From Xanthocytophaga flava (lineage in GTDB: Bacteria; Bacteroidota; Bacteroidia; Cytophagales; 172606-1), in assembly GCA_030068525.1 (NCBI GenBank), contig JASJOS010000003.1, positions 434,001 through 498,000 on the forward strand: a stretch of 64,000 bases of DNA, read 5' to 3'. The notes beneath the pieces were generated by a model. The model had not been told where the DNA came from and did not search any database. It saw nothing but the letters and a program-made list of their open reading frames with translations. Position 1 is the first letter of the stretch. Each line of letters begins with the position of its first letter. Of this stretch, positions 36,896 to 46,309 are shown piece by piece. The position numbers and the translations under genes are program-made.

Positions 36896-38350
36896 TTAAG
36901 CTTCAAATAGTTCTGTTATAATTTTCTTGTCATCAAAAGGATATTTTACTCCTTTAATTTCCTGATATGTCTCATGTCCTTTTCCGGCAATCAGAATAAT
37001 ATCTCCTGGCTGTGCTAGCGTCACAGCCTTAGCAATAGCTTCTTTTCTATCTACAATTGTCTGTACACGATTACGATCCGTAATTTTCACACCCTTCTCC
37101 ATATCGGCTAAGATAGCTTCCGGCTCTTCAAAACGAGGGTTGTCAGATGTTAAAAGTATCTTATCGCTTAATTTACAGGCAATCTCTGCCATTAATGGGC
37201 GTTTTGCTGCATCACGATTACCACCACACCCTACAATTGTAATTACTTTCCCTCCGTCTTTCAACTCCTGTATAGTTTCCAACACATTTTCCAATGCATC
37301 AGGAGTATGTGCATAGTCTACAATTCCAATTACTCCCTCGACAGATCTCACCTGATCAAAACGACCCGGTGCAGGTAATACATCTGATAGCTGCATCAAT
37401 ACTTCTTCAATAGGCTCTCCTAATAATATAGCAGTAGCATACACTCCCAGAATATTATAGGCATTAAACTCTCCAATCAACTTAAACCACACTTCTTTCC
37501 CTTCTATTTCCATCTCCAGCCCATGCAGCGTATTGGCAATCAAACGTCCTTTAAAAGGAGCAGGATTCACCAGCGAAAAAGTGGCTTTACGGGCACTTGT
37601 ATTCTGAAGTATTATGAGTCCCCGCTTGTCATCCAGATTTGCCAGTGCAAAGGCAGAGGAAGGTAGTTCGTCAAATAGCTTCTTCTTGGCTTTAATATAA
37701 TTATCAAATGTCTGGTGAAAATCCAGATGGTCATGTGTAATGTTTGTAAATATAGCTCCTGTAAACTTTACTCCGGCTGTTCTTTCCTGTACAATAGCAT
37801 GTGAACTGGCTTCCATAAAGGCATGTGTACATCCGGCTGCAACCATATCAGCCAGTAGAGCATTAAGGTTTATTGAATCAGGAGTAGTGTGTGTAGCCTC
37901 TACAGGTTTGTCATCAATATAATTACGTACAGTAGATAACATTCCTGTTCGGTATCCTAATCGCCGGAAAAGCTGATACAACAAGGTTACAGTTGTAGTT
38001 TTACCATTAGTCCCTGTTACAGCTACCAGTTTAAGCTTTTCGGAAGGATTACCATAAAATTTAGAAGCTATAAATCCTAAAGCTTTGGCACTATCACTAA
38101 CCTGAATATACACAACTGAAGCAACCTGTGTTTCAGGAAGTTGCTCACATACTATAGCTGTGGCACCCAGTTCAACAGCTTTTGCGATAAACTGATGACC
38201 ATCGGTTTGTGTACCACGTACAGCTGCAAACAGACTCCCTGGCTGCACTTGCCTTGAGTCCAGACATAGCTTTGTGATTTGTTGAGTAGTATCACCTGTA
38301 ATAGCTTGTACAGGAACACCTTGCAATAATTGAGAAAGTGAAGCAGCCAA
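36896..38350 (-). CDS. murE: UDP-MurNAc-tripeptide ligase, meso-diaminopimelate type (TTG start)
   Basis: MurE adds the third residue to UDP-MurNAc-L-Ala-D-Glu. The P-loop (AVTGTNGKTTT), THTTPDSINLN, TNITHDHLDFH and the DNPRFEEP motif are clear. DNPR marks specificity for meso-diaminopimelate. No in-frame ATG exists. Two TTG codons are possible, 38407 and 38350. I prefer 38350 because it gives the N-terminus MAASLSQLLQGV, which fits the family length. A promoter (TTTG-N17-TATTTTTG) also overlaps the 38407 codon, so a transcript from it would not include that codon. The longer form would add 19 residues. Confidence 0.93.
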   Translation of the reverse strand: MAASLSQLLQGVPVQAITGDTTQQITKLCLDSRQVQPGSLFAAVRGTQTDGHQFIAKAVELGATAIVCEQLPETQVASVVYIQVSDSAKALGFIASKFYGNPSEKLKLVAVTGTNGKTTTVTLLYQLFRRLGYRTGMLSTVRNYIDDKPVEATHTTPDSINLNALLADMVAAGCTHAFMEASSHAIVQERTAGVKFTGAIFTNITHDHLDFHQTFDNYIKAKKKLFDELPSSAFALANLDDKRGLIILQNTSARKATFSLVNPAPFKGRLIANTLHGLEMEIEGKEVWFKLIGEFNAYNILGVYATAILLGEPIEEVLMQLSDVLPAPGRFDQVRSVEGVIGIVDYAHTPDALENVLETIQELKDGGKVITIVGCGGNRDAAKRPLMAEIACKLSDKILLTSDNPRFEEPEAILADMEKGVKITDRNRVQTIVDRKEAIAKAVTLAQPGDIILIAGKGHETYQEIKGVKYPFDDKKIITELFEA

Positions 38351-38404
38351 AGGATTTTCGCTATTTGTTGATTGATATTTACGTAAAAAACCGAATAATG
38401 TCGG

Positions 38405-38433
38405 CAAAAATAATATCTTTTTTGAAGTGCAAA
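38405..38433 (-). promoter_or_regulatory. Consensus promoter of murE-mraY-murD
   Basis: On the minus strand, TTTG (38433-38430), 17 bases, then TATTTTTG (38412-38405) match both halves of the Bacteroidota promoter with permitted spacing. It was the only full two-part match I found in the window by eye. Confidence 0.55.
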
Positions 38434-38527
38434 CTTATTTGACAGGAATAGTCGCATAAATCTGCTAATGCATTGACTACCTATATATACTGAAAGAACT
38501 TCTGGTATTATTCTACTGTATTATACT

Positions 38528-39274
38528 TTAGCCTACGTTCTTCTGTTCATATAACTCAAATGTATCCAGATTCAGTGCCAGTAGCTTACCTACGTTTTGT
38601 AAAGGAGAAATACTTTTTAACTGCTCGACTACAGGGCCATAATAACAGCCATTATCCAAGGGAATAATATTGTTTCGCTGCTCTATTCTATGACGAATGA
38701 TATCCAGGTCTGTAATATCATGGCCATGTATAATAGTTTTTTGAGTAGGATTATGCTGAAATCGTCGGATGGTAAGCATTGCGTCAAAGTCCTCGAAGGG
38801 TTGTGGACTGGAAAAACGAAAACCTGCATGCACCAGATAAAACTGATCAAGCTCAAAATAATGTGCAAGAGAATCAAAGAAGGCACTATACTCTGGTAAT
38901 ATATGCATATCCTTGTCGAGCAGTTTATATAACTTTTCTGATTGCATGCTTTGCAGAAAGAACTTCTGATAAATACCCTGATGGTAGTGCGAATAATTAT
39001 CCAGAAAGTTCTCTTCATGATTTCCTTTTAGAGGAAAAACCTGATATTCTTCTTCCTGTAATTGTAAGATAAAATCAATAACGCCCACACTATCAGGTCC
39101 CCGATCTATGTAATCGCCTAGTAGAAAAAGTTGATCTGTATGTCTTAGCTGAAGCTGATCTTCAACCAATGTTCGAAAAGTATAAGCAAATCCATGTATA
39201 TCGGGCACCACGAAACGCCTGCCACCAATAGGATTGGGGATACTAAAGTTTTTATAACTGAATAAAGAGGACAT
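38528..39274 (-). CDS. PP2A-like metallophosphatase (serine/threonine protein phosphatase)
   Basis: This is a calcineurin-like two-metal phosphatase. The metal-ligand motifs are VVPDIHG, FLLGDYIDRGPDS, LKGNHEENF, VHAGFRF and IHGHDI. Length (248) and motif spacing match bacterial PrpA/PP2A-like enzymes, which remove phosphate from proteins or small phospho-compounds. It is followed by murE on the same strand after a 120-base gap with its own promoter, so it is probably a separate unit. Confidence 0.92.
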   Translation of the reverse strand: MSSLFSYKNFSIPNPIGGRRFVVPDIHGFAYTFRTLVEDQLQLRHTDQLFLLGDYIDRGPDSVGVIDFILQLQEEEYQVFPLKGNHEENFLDNYSHYHQGIYQKFFLQSMQSEKLYKLLDKDMHILPEYSAFFDSLAHYFELDQFYLVHAGFRFSSPQPFEDFDAMLTIRRFQHNPTQKTIIHGHDITDLDIIRHRIEQRNNIIPLDNGCYYGPVVEQLKSISPLQNVGKLLALNLDTFELYEQKNVG

Positions 39275-39299
39275 GTAACTTTCTATATAAAAATGACTT

Positions 39300-39307
39300 C
39301 AAAGATA
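39300..39307 (-). promoter_or_regulatory. Probable -7 box of the phosphatase gene
   Basis: The minus strand reads TATCTTTG, a full TAnnTTTG match, 25 bases before the phosphatase ATG. No TTG lies at the -33 position. Confidence 0.4.
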
Positions 39308-39497
39308 CTTTATATACATCTTAATTTGCATGGTGTCTACTCCTTTAAATCTGCCGTTGACGGGATCATTTCAGCGTTTCATCCAAATTATCTATTTTAT
39401 ATAAAGGAAACTGATATAGTTTTACGTCTTACAATAAAAATCGGAGACTACTTTTTTAATCTGAACACTTTCTTAAGTTATTATCAAACCTAACGCT

Positions 39498-41894
39498 ATG
39501 AATCAACTTTATCGATGCATGTGCCTCTTTGTAAGCTATCTCTTATGCACTCAGCTTGCTCTGGCACAGGAAAAATTTACTATCAGTGGGTATGTCAAGG
39601 ATAGCAAGAATGGCGAAAACCTGATTGGAGTAGCTGTTTTTGTCAAAGGCACATCCAATGGTACTGTTACCAATGAGTATGGATTTTATTCTCTCACCCT
39701 GCCTTCAGGTACATATAGCATAGGTATCTCTTATGTGGGCTATCAGTCTTTCTATAAAGACATCACATTAAATGCAAATGTAAAACAGGATGTAGAGCTA
39801 ACGGAAGAAGGAGTGCAGTTAAATGAAATTGTTGTTACAGCCGATCGCCCAGATGCTAACGTCAGAGATGTATCGATGAGTGTCAACAAACTGGATATCA
39901 AAACCATCCAGAAAATACCCGCCTTTTTGGGTGAAGTAGACGTAATTCGTAGTATTCAGTTGTTACCTGGTGTAAGTACCATTGGTGAAGGAGCCACAGG
40001 GTTCAACGTCCGGGGAGGAAGTATTGATCAGAACCTTGTCTTGATTGATGAGGCACCTGTATACAACTCTGCACACTTATTTGGTTTTTTCTCTGTATTC
40101 AATCCGGATATCGTGAAAGATGTAAAGTTAATTAAGGGTGGTATTCCAGCTCAATATGGAGGGCGTCTGTCTTCTATTCTGGATGTACGGACTAAAGAAG
40201 GAAATAACAAAAAATTTTCAGGACAAGGTGGTGTAGGGGTTATATTCAGTCGTTTGTCACTGGAAGCACCATTGGTTAAAGACAAGGCTTCTTTTGTTAT
40301 TGGAGCACGAAGATCGTATATAGATGTGCTAGCAAAGCCGTTTCTGAATGAAGATTTAAAAGGGAGTCAGTTTTACTTTTATGATTTAACATCCAAAGTA
40401 AATTATATAATTGATCCTAAAAATACGGTTTATCTGTCTGGCTATTTTGGTCGGGATGTATTTGGCTCTCCTGATTTCAAATTCAAATGGGGTAGTACTA
40501 CGGCATCTGCACGTTGGAACCACTTGTTCAATGATAAGCTTTTCATGAATTTGACCGGGTTCTACAGTAATTACGACTATTTCCTTGGCTTTCAGGATAA
40601 TGTTGAAAAATCCCAATTTGATTGGAGTTCTAATATCATCAACTATAGTATAAAACCTGATTTCACCTATTACATCAATACTAAAAACACACTTCGTTTC
40701 GGAGCTCAGAGCATTTTTTATAACTTCCGACCAGGGAAAGCCATTATCACTAGCGGAGATTCTACAAGTAATCTTAGCCTGAACAATAAATATGCTTTAG
40801 AAAGCGGAATCTACATAGATAATGAACAAAAAATAGGAGATAAACTTACTATTCAATATGGATTACGATATTCGATATTCCAATATATGGGGTCAGGAAA
40901 TGCTTATTATTACAACACTCCAGCAAATGGAACTAGGCGCCAGCCTTCTGACATTAAACCTTTCAACTCAGGAGAGGTTATAGCCAGCTATGGGAATCTG
41001 GAACCTCGTTTCTCTGCTAATTATTCTATTAATGACAGAAGCTCTGTAAAAGCCAGCTATAATCGCACAGCTCAATACATTCACCTGGTTTCAAATACTG
41101 CTGCGTCAACACCATTGGATGTATGGACACCTAGTACTAATAATATCAAACCTCAGTTAGCTGATCAGGTAGCTTTAGGATACTTCCGTAACTTTCAGGA
41201 AAACACCTATGAAGCTTCTGTAGAGGTATATTATAAAGATCTACAGAATCAGCTTGACTATGTCGACAATGCGGATCTTTTATTGAACTACAATCTGGAA
41301 GGAGATCTTCTTCAGGGGATTGGTCGAGCTTATGGAATGGAGCTTTCATTAAGAAAAGCAACAGGAAGGTTGACAGGCTTTATCAGTTATACGTTAGCAA
41401 GAACAGAACGTCGATTGGTAGAAACCAGTATTAATCATGGAAAGTGGTTTCCTAACCGATTTGATCGCCTGCATAACTTGAGTGTAACAGCAGACTATAT
41501 GCTAACTCCTTTGTGGAGTGTAGCAGCAAACTTTGTTTATCAGTCTGGTACCCCTATTACTTTCTATACAAATCGAGCAGAATTTGGGCAACTACCAACG
41601 GTACCCTTATTACCCAATGGAGACCGCAATAATTCCCGCAACCCGGCTTATCACCGATTAGACTTATCTGCTACAAAAAAGAATCGAAAGAAAGAAGGAA
41701 AGAAATGGGAGAGTTACTGGGTTTTCTCTGTATACAATGCCTACGGTCGCCGAAATCCATTTTCTATTTATTTTCAGAATAATCCTGATTATAAATATGC
41801 AGAAACAAACAATGGAGTACCAAAGACCCAGGCAATCCGTTACTCTATTATAGGTTCTTTTGTACCTGCAGTTTCTTATAATTTCAAGTTTTAG
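39498..41894 (+). CDS. TonB-dependent receptor with carboxypeptidase-regulatory-like domain
   Basis: This is an outer-membrane active transporter. The signal peptide ends LALAQ. Next comes a carboxypeptidase-regulatory-like domain (ISGYVKDSKNGENLIGVAVFVKG), then the plug (IRSIQLLPGVSTIGEGATGFNVRGGSIDQNLVLIDEAPVYN, read as two adjoining blocks). A 22-strand barrel ends VPAVSYNFKF. At 798 residues it is shorter than SusC proteins and is not of the SusC class. The DUF4249 lipoprotein gene follows after 39 bases, a pairing common in Cytophagales. The transported compound is unknown. Confidence 0.93.
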   Translation: MNQLYRCMCLFVSYLLCTQLALAQEKFTISGYVKDSKNGENLIGVAVFVKGTSNGTVTNEYGFYSLTLPSGTYSIGISYVGYQSFYKDITLNANVKQDVELTEEGVQLNEIVVTADRPDANVRDVSMSVNKLDIKTIQKIPAFLGEVDVIRSIQLLPGVSTIGEGATGFNVRGGSIDQNLVLIDEAPVYNSAHLFGFFSVFNPDIVKDVKLIKGGIPAQYGGRLSSILDVRTKEGNNKKFSGQGGVGVIFSRLSLEAPLVKDKASFVIGARRSYIDVLAKPFLNEDLKGSQFYFYDLTSKVNYIIDPKNTVYLSGYFGRDVFGSPDFKFKWGSTTASARWNHLFNDKLFMNLTGFYSNYDYFLGFQDNVEKSQFDWSSNIINYSIKPDFTYYINTKNTLRFGAQSIFYNFRPGKAIITSGDSTSNLSLNNKYALESGIYIDNEQKIGDKLTIQYGLRYSIFQYMGSGNAYYYNTPANGTRRQPSDIKPFNSGEVIASYGNLEPRFSANYSINDRSSVKASYNRTAQYIHLVSNTAASTPLDVWTPSTNNIKPQLADQVALGYFRNFQENTYEASVEVYYKDLQNQLDYVDNADLLLNYNLEGDLLQGIGRAYGMELSLRKATGRLTGFISYTLARTERRLVETSINHGKWFPNRFDRLHNLSVTADYMLTPLWSVAANFVYQSGTPITFYTNRAEFGQLPTVPLLPNGDRNNSRNPAYHRLDLSATKKNRKKEGKKWESYWVFSVYNAYGRRNPFSIYFQNNPDYKYAETNNGVPKTQAIRYSIIGSFVPAVSYNFKF

Positions 41895-41933
41895 AACTAT
41901 CAACTATTTATTCCAACAAGAAATTACTATTTT

Positions 41934-42815
41934 ATGAAACATATATCTTTATTTATTATTGTACCCTTACTTCTCTGCCTCTTGTCATCCTGTGAGGATG
42001 TAGTTCAATTGGATGTAGCAGCAGCAGAACCTCAACTGGTAATTGATGCATTTATTAGTAATACGTCCAAAGTGCAAACTATCAGATTAACTAAAACAGT
42101 TCCTTATTTTGAAGAAGGTAACGCACCTACTGTGAGTGGGGCAGAAATTGTGTTACAAAATGAAACAACAGGAAGAGAATTTATTTTTACAGATACACAA
42201 TCCAATGGTCAGTATACTTGGAAGCCAACAGGTAGAGACAGTATTGGAAAAGTAGGAGACACTTTTCTGCTTACTGTCCGTTATGATAAAAATGAATATC
42301 AGGCATTCAGCCAGTTAAATCGCACAACAAAGATTGATTCAATTACAGCAAAATATGAGAAGGAATCTGGCGATGACAAAGCAGGTTATTATGCGCAGTT
42401 CTATGGCTCTGATTTAAAAAAACAGAAGGATTATTACTGGATTAAATCCTTTAAGAATGGCATATATCAGACAAAGCTACTCACATATGCCACCAATGCT
42501 GTAAGAGGTACAGATAATGAAAATAAATCAGATGGATTTAAATTTATTGCGCCAATACGTGAATCAATTACTGATGGCGATGACCCTTTTCAACTTGGAG
42601 ATAAAGTTAGAGTTGAGATCTGGTCTATTACAGGAGAAACACTGGAATTTTTCTCACAGGCTGAAGCTCAGATCAATAATGGAGGTTTATTTGCCCGTCC
42701 ACCAGAGAACCTTCGAACTAATTTTGCAAATAAAACAGATGCCAGTAAAAAACCGGTAGGATGGTTTTCGACATCAGCTGTTTCTGAACTGGAAGGTATT
42801 ATTGAAGACAAATAA
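41934..42815 (+). CDS. DUF4249-family lipoprotein
   Basis: The lipoprotein signal ends LLSSC, with EDVVQLDV after the Cys. The N-terminal part (PQLVIDAFISN, then VSGAEIVLQNETTGREFIFTD and GDTFLLTVRYDKNEYQA) has the beta-sandwich pattern of DUF4249. In this phylum the family regularly follows a TonB-dependent receptor and probably serves as its surface binding or lid partner; direct evidence of function is lacking. A terminator follows. Confidence 0.88.
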   Translation: MKHISLFIIVPLLLCLLSSCEDVVQLDVAAAEPQLVIDAFISNTSKVQTIRLTKTVPYFEEGNAPTVSGAEIVLQNETTGREFIFTDTQSNGQYTWKPTGRDSIGKVGDTFLLTVRYDKNEYQAFSQLNRTTKIDSITAKYEKESGDDKAGYYAQFYGSDLKKQKDYYWIKSFKNGIYQTKLLTYATNAVRGTDNENKSDGFKFIAPIRESITDGDDPFQLGDKVRVEIWSITGETLEFFSQAEAQINNGGLFARPPENLRTNFANKTDASKKPVGWFSTSAVSELEGIIEDK

Positions 42816-42833
42816 CCTGTCTGATTGCAAAAG

Positions 42834-42872
42834 AAACGTCCTTACCAACATAAGTTAGTAAGGGCGTTTTCT
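42834..42872. terminator. Terminator between DUF4249 gene and obgE
   Basis: The arms around ACGTCCTTAC (42834-42845) and GTAAGGGCGT (42858-42869) pair with one G-T wobble and a 12-base loop. It lies between convergent genes; the plus-strand side has the better T-run. Confidence 0.75.
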
Positions 42873-42900
42873 GTTTATTATAATCAGTTAAACTACTTAA

Positions 42901-43887
42901 TTAATGCAAAGCTGTCCATATCATATCTTTCATCTCCTGGATTCCCAGCCCTGTTGCTGATGAAATGGCCACATGTGGAATATCAACTGGTAGCTGTTTC
43001 AATAATTTTTTCTTTTCTTTCTCATCAATCAGATCACACTTGGAAAGAACAATAATCCGTTTCTTATCCAGTAATTCAGGATTGTACTCTTCCAATTCAT
43101 TGAGCAGGATCTTGTATTCTTTTCCAGCATGTTCTGTAGTTGCTGCAATCAGAAACAATAAGCTTGAGTTCCGTTCAATATGCCGCAGGAACCTTAACCC
43201 CAACCCGCGTCCCTCAGCAGCGCCTTCAATAATTCCCGGAATATCAGCCATTACAAATGACTGGTCTCCACGATACGCCACGACCCCAAGGTTAGGCACC
43301 AAGGTAGTAAAAGGATAATCTGCAATTTCAGGTTTGGCAGCAGAAACAGAAGCCAGCAAAGTTGACTTACCCGCATTAGGAAAACCTACCAATCCTACAT
43401 CTGCCAGAAGTTTAAGTTCCAAGATAACCCAATCTGCTTTACTTGGTTCACCGGGCTGGGCTTTTCGGGGAGCCTGATTGGTAGGAGTTTTAAAGTGATC
43501 ATTACCTAAACCTCCTTTACCACCTGGAAAAATTAGCAGCTCTTGTTTATCGTGTGTAATCTCCCCTATTATTTCATCTGTTTCAGCCAGTTTGGCAACT
43601 GTTCCAATCGGTACTTCCAGTATTTCATCCTTTCCCTGAGCACCTGTACGACGATTTCCTTCGCCGGGCTTCCCACCTTCCGCCATAACATGTTTGCGGT
43701 ACTTAAGATGGAGAAGCGTCCATAACTGCGAGTTTCCTCTCAAAATAATATGCCCGCCTCTTCCTCCATCCCCGCCATCCGGTCCACCCATTTCAACATG
43801 TTTCTCACGACGGAAGTGCATTGAGCCTGCTCCACCGGAACCAGACTTCATGTGTATTTTTACGTAATCTATAAAGTTAGATGACAT
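42901..43887 (-). CDS. obgE: Obg-family ribosome-associated GTPase
   Basis: Obg helps the late assembly of the 50S subunit and links it to the stringent response. The glycine-rich Obg domain ([34 protein letters not shown]) is followed by the GTPase domain with G1 [10 protein letters not shown]3 [11 protein letters not shown]4 LSKCDLID and G5 ISSATG. It lacks the optional C-terminal OCT domain, so it is of the short form. It is preceded by adk on the same strand, an adjacency often kept in this phylum, with a terminator between. Confidence 0.96.
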   Translation of the reverse strand: MSSNFIDYVKIHMKSGSGGAGSMHFRREKHVEMGGPDGGDGGRGGHIILRGNSQLWTLLHLKYRKHVMAEGGKPGEGNRRTGAQGKDEILEVPIGTVAKLAETDEIIGEITHDKQELLIFPGGKGGLGNDHFKTPTNQAPRKAQPGEPSKADWVILELKLLADVGLVGFPNAGKSTLLASVSAAKPEIADYPFTTLVPNLGVVAYRGDQSFVMADIPGIIEGAAEGRGLGLRFLRHIERNSSLLFLIAATTEHAGKEYKILLNELEEYNPELLDKKRIIVLSKCDLIDEKEKKKLLKQLPVDIPHVAISSATGLGIQEMKDMIWTALH

Positions 43888-43939
43888 GACTTAATTTTCG
43901 TTTTTATAATTTCCTCAACCAGAATCCGCTTCTAAACAA

Positions 43940-43980
43940 AAAAGCCCACAAAAGTAGTGTTCTTTTATGGGCTTTTAAAA
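43940..43980 (-). terminator. Terminator between adk and obgE
   Basis: AAAAGCCCA plus AAAG (43940-43954) pairs with CTTTT plus TGGGCTTTT (43962-43976), with one mismatch and a seven-base loop. On the minus strand it ends in a T-run and lies about 30 bases after the adk stop. Confidence 0.8.
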
Positions 43981-44010
43981 TAAATCGTTTAAGCAGTGTC
44001 TTTATATACC

Positions 44011-44589
44011 TTAAGAAGCAATTACTGCATCTATTTCCTGACACAAATTCTGGAATATAGCCTCAATATTACCAATACCATTCACCACAGATACTTTACC
44101 CTGTCCTTCATAGTATGGCAAAACATGAATTGTCTTTGTGAAATATTCATCTATGCGCTTCAACAGCTTTTCTGCTTCATCATCCACACGTCCACTTATT
44201 TTCTGGCGTTCAGCAATACGTTCCTTAATCTCGTCTTCTGTTACATCCAGTTTAATTACCAGATTAATACTTTCTCCTTTACCAGCCAGGAAATCATCCA
44301 GTGCCTGTGCTTGTGCTACTGTACGTGGGAAACCATCAAAGATAAATCCTTTTGCCTGAGGATTTTTTTGTACTTCCTCTTCCAGCATATCAATAGTTAC
44401 CTGATCTGGTACCAGAAGTCCATCTGCCAGAATCTGTTTTACCTGTTTACCCAATGCAGTTTCTTCCTTGATATGCATACGAAACAGATCGCCGGTAGAA
44501 ATATGAACCAGCTGGTATTTTTCAATCAGTTTGGCCGATTGAGTGCCTTTACCCGCTCCCGGCGGGCCGAAAAGTACAAGATTTAACAT
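44011..44589 (-). CDS. adk: Adenylate kinase (short-lid form)
   Basis: This enzyme interconverts ATP + AMP and two ADP. The P-loop FGPPGAGKGTQ, AMP-binding STGDLFR, DGFPRTVAQA and SGRVDDEAE are intact. The lid is of the short kind, without the zinc-binding or extended loop, giving 192 residues as in other Bacteroidota. A long plus-strand frame covers the same bases but is only the antisense shadow. A -7 box and a dyad lie about 120-150 bases upstream. Confidence 0.96.
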   Translation of the reverse strand: MLNLVLFGPPGAGKGTQSAKLIEKYQLVHISTGDLFRMHIKEETALGKQVKQILADGLLVPDQVTIDMLEEEVQKNPQAKGFIFDGFPRTVAQAQALDDFLAGKGESINLVIKLDVTEDEIKERIAERQKISGRVDDEAEKLLKRIDEYFTKTIHVLPYYEGQGKVSVVNGIGNIEAIFQNLCQEIDAVIAS

Positions 44590-44974
44590 GGATTATATAC
44601 TGTTTGCAGGTATCTGGTTTAGTGCTTACCCTTCAATAACTCAATTACGTTTCGGTTTTCTGATTGAACCCTAAAAAGATTTAATGTATGAGAATAATAA
44701 TTATGGGCTTGCAAAGATAAAATTCTAAACGTTAGAATGTATTCTTTCTTATCAAGAATCCTGCAATTACTTAAATACAAATCAACTTTTCAAATATATG
44801 TTATAGTTTTTCTCAAAAATTTCCTCTTTCCATGCTCTGATTCAGATAGAGCTCATACTCAAAATAAACTTTTCTAAAGAATACAATTATAGTATTCGAT
44901 AATTTTCCCGTAATCTCCAGATAATATTTGGTTTGTTTCTTTGCCGGACCATATGACTCAAACCATTTTTCTTT
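44590..44974. other. Divergent intergenic region between adk and the phytase-like gene
   Basis: About 385 bases without a credible gene. The adk side holds a -7 box and dyad (see separate entry). On the plus-strand side no full promoter is seen; TTTCTTTG near 44937-44944 is one base from the -7 consensus. No RNA gene was recognised. Confidence 0.5.
44712..44738 (-). promoter_or_regulatory. adk promoter -7 box with adjoining operator-like dyad
   Basis: The minus strand reads TATCTTTG (44719-44712), preceded by the perfect dyad ATTCTAA-ACG-TTAGAAT (44722-44738). A third ATTCT copy continues the pattern. A symmetric site placed between -33 and -7 is where a repressor would block RNA polymerase (inference). 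Confidence 0.4.
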
Positions 44975-46270
44975 ATGAAACACAAACTACCTGGTCTATC
45001 GATTGCCAGTCTTTTCCTTTTACTCCTTTCCTGTCAGAGTGATAATCCTGCTCCATTTACGTATCCTGATTCTGCACTTCAGGCATCACCCAAAATTCTG
45101 GCAACTAATACAGCTGGTGTAAAAGTCTACAATGGGGGATTCGGCTCCGGATTAGCAGTTGTTCCTAATTCAACCGGAAGCTTTTATTTGCTTACAGACC
45201 GCGGACCTAATGTAGATGGAACACTAAAAGATTCCAAAATCTTTGCCAAGCCTGATTTTACACCACTGATCGGTAAATTTACTTTAAAAAACGACTCACT
45301 GGTTTTGGAAAGTACTATTGAACTTAAAACCAGTACAGGTGTAAAACTCACCGGCTTACCCAACCCAGCAGGCTATGGGGCTACGGGTGAAGGTGCGTAT
45401 GATACAAATGGTAACCTGCTGAGTAATGATATCGAAGGAATTGACTCTGAAGGGTTGGTTGCAGCATCAGATGGAACTTTCTGGATAAGTGACGAATACG
45501 GCCCACACATTACCCATTTCTCACAAAATGGTCAAACGATTGAACGTATTAATCCGTTTGGTACAGGTACAGGTGGACGTAAGCTTCCTGCAGTTTTTGC
45601 AACCCGTCGAGCAAATCGCGGCATGGAAGGCTTAACAATAACTCCTGACAACAAGGCTCTTGTAGGTATTATGCAATCAACTATGTATAATCCATCCAGT
45701 GCTGCAATTGTTAATAAGAAGCTAACTCGTATTGTTTTCTTTGATATAGCTACAGCAGCAACCAAACAGTATGTATACTTACAGGATGCCAATGGATTGT
45801 CCAATTGTGATATTGTAGCGATTACCAATACAACCTTTCTGGTATTGGAACGCGATGGGGATTTTCCTCAGGATAGCAAAAGCCCTGCTGTATATAAACG
45901 AGTGTATAAGATAGATGTTAGTAGTGCCACAGATGTATCAGATGCTACAAATGGAGCTAATGGTAAGATATATGGAGGAAAGACACTTGAACAGTTAACT
46001 GATGCCGAACTACAAAGTAATTCCATCACTCCTGTGACCAAAACCCTGGTAGTAGATCTTCTTCAGGCAATTCCAGGCTATCCACACGATAAGCCAGAAG
46101 GATTAACAATTATAGACAACAATATGATTGCAGTTGCCAATGATGACGATTTTGGAATTCTTAATGATACCAATACGCCTAATAACTATATGGCAAAGGT
46201 TCTGCCTGCTACCAATAAAACGGATCGGGGAGCTATCTATTTTATAAAACTTTCAACCTCTCTTAAATAA
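44975..46270 (+). CDS. Phytase-like (esterase-like) lipoprotein
   Basis: A lipoprotein signal ends LLLSC. The body matches the esterase-like activity of phytase family (PF13449), a propeller-type fold with LLTDRGPNVDG, DIEGIDSEGLV, FWISDEYGPHI and the late DKPEGLTIIDNN and GAIYFIKL segments. Some members act on phosphate esters and many are uncharacterised. At 431 residues it is complete. A hairpin follows that also covers the nuoM stop codon. Confidence 0.88.
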   Translation: MKHKLPGLSIASLFLLLLSCQSDNPAPFTYPDSALQASPKILATNTAGVKVYNGGFGSGLAVVPNSTGSFYLLTDRGPNVDGTLKDSKIFAKPDFTPLIGKFTLKNDSLVLESTIELKTSTGVKLTGLPNPAGYGATGEGAYDTNGNLLSNDIEGIDSEGLVAASDGTFWISDEYGPHITHFSQNGQTIERINPFGTGTGGRKLPAVFATRRANRGMEGLTITPDNKALVGIMQSTMYNPSSAAIVNKKLTRIVFFDIATAATKQYVYLQDANGLSNCDIVAITNTTFLVLERDGDFPQDSKSPAVYKRVYKIDVSSATDVSDATNGANGKIYGGKTLEQLTDAELQSNSITPVTKTLVVDLLQAIPGYPHDKPEGLTIIDNNMIAVANDDDFGILNDTNTPNNYMAKVLPATNKTDRGAIYFIKLSTSLK

Positions 46271-46279
46271 ACTATAGAA

Positions 46280-46309
46280 CAAAAGTCTTGAGATAACTCA
46301 AGACTTTTG
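46280..46309. terminator. Hairpin shared by the phytase-like gene and nuoM
   Basis: Perfect 13-base arms (46280-46292 and 46297-46309; core AAAGTCTTGAG) close a four-base loop. No long T-run follows on either strand, so termination strength is uncertain. The nuoM stop codon lies inside it. Confidence 0.65.

Noticed and set aside
39293..39493. A 66-codon plus-strand frame ending five bases before the TonB receptor gene
   Set aside because: It has AT-driven composition and no recognisable domain or signal, and it overlaps the promoter of the divergent phosphatase gene. It is most likely the leader region of the receptor gene.
43996..44586. A 196-codon plus-strand frame opposite adk
   Set aside because: It mirrors almost exactly the extent of adk, whose motifs are unmistakable. 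The product looks like an antisense shadow rich in Phe, Tyr and Ile.
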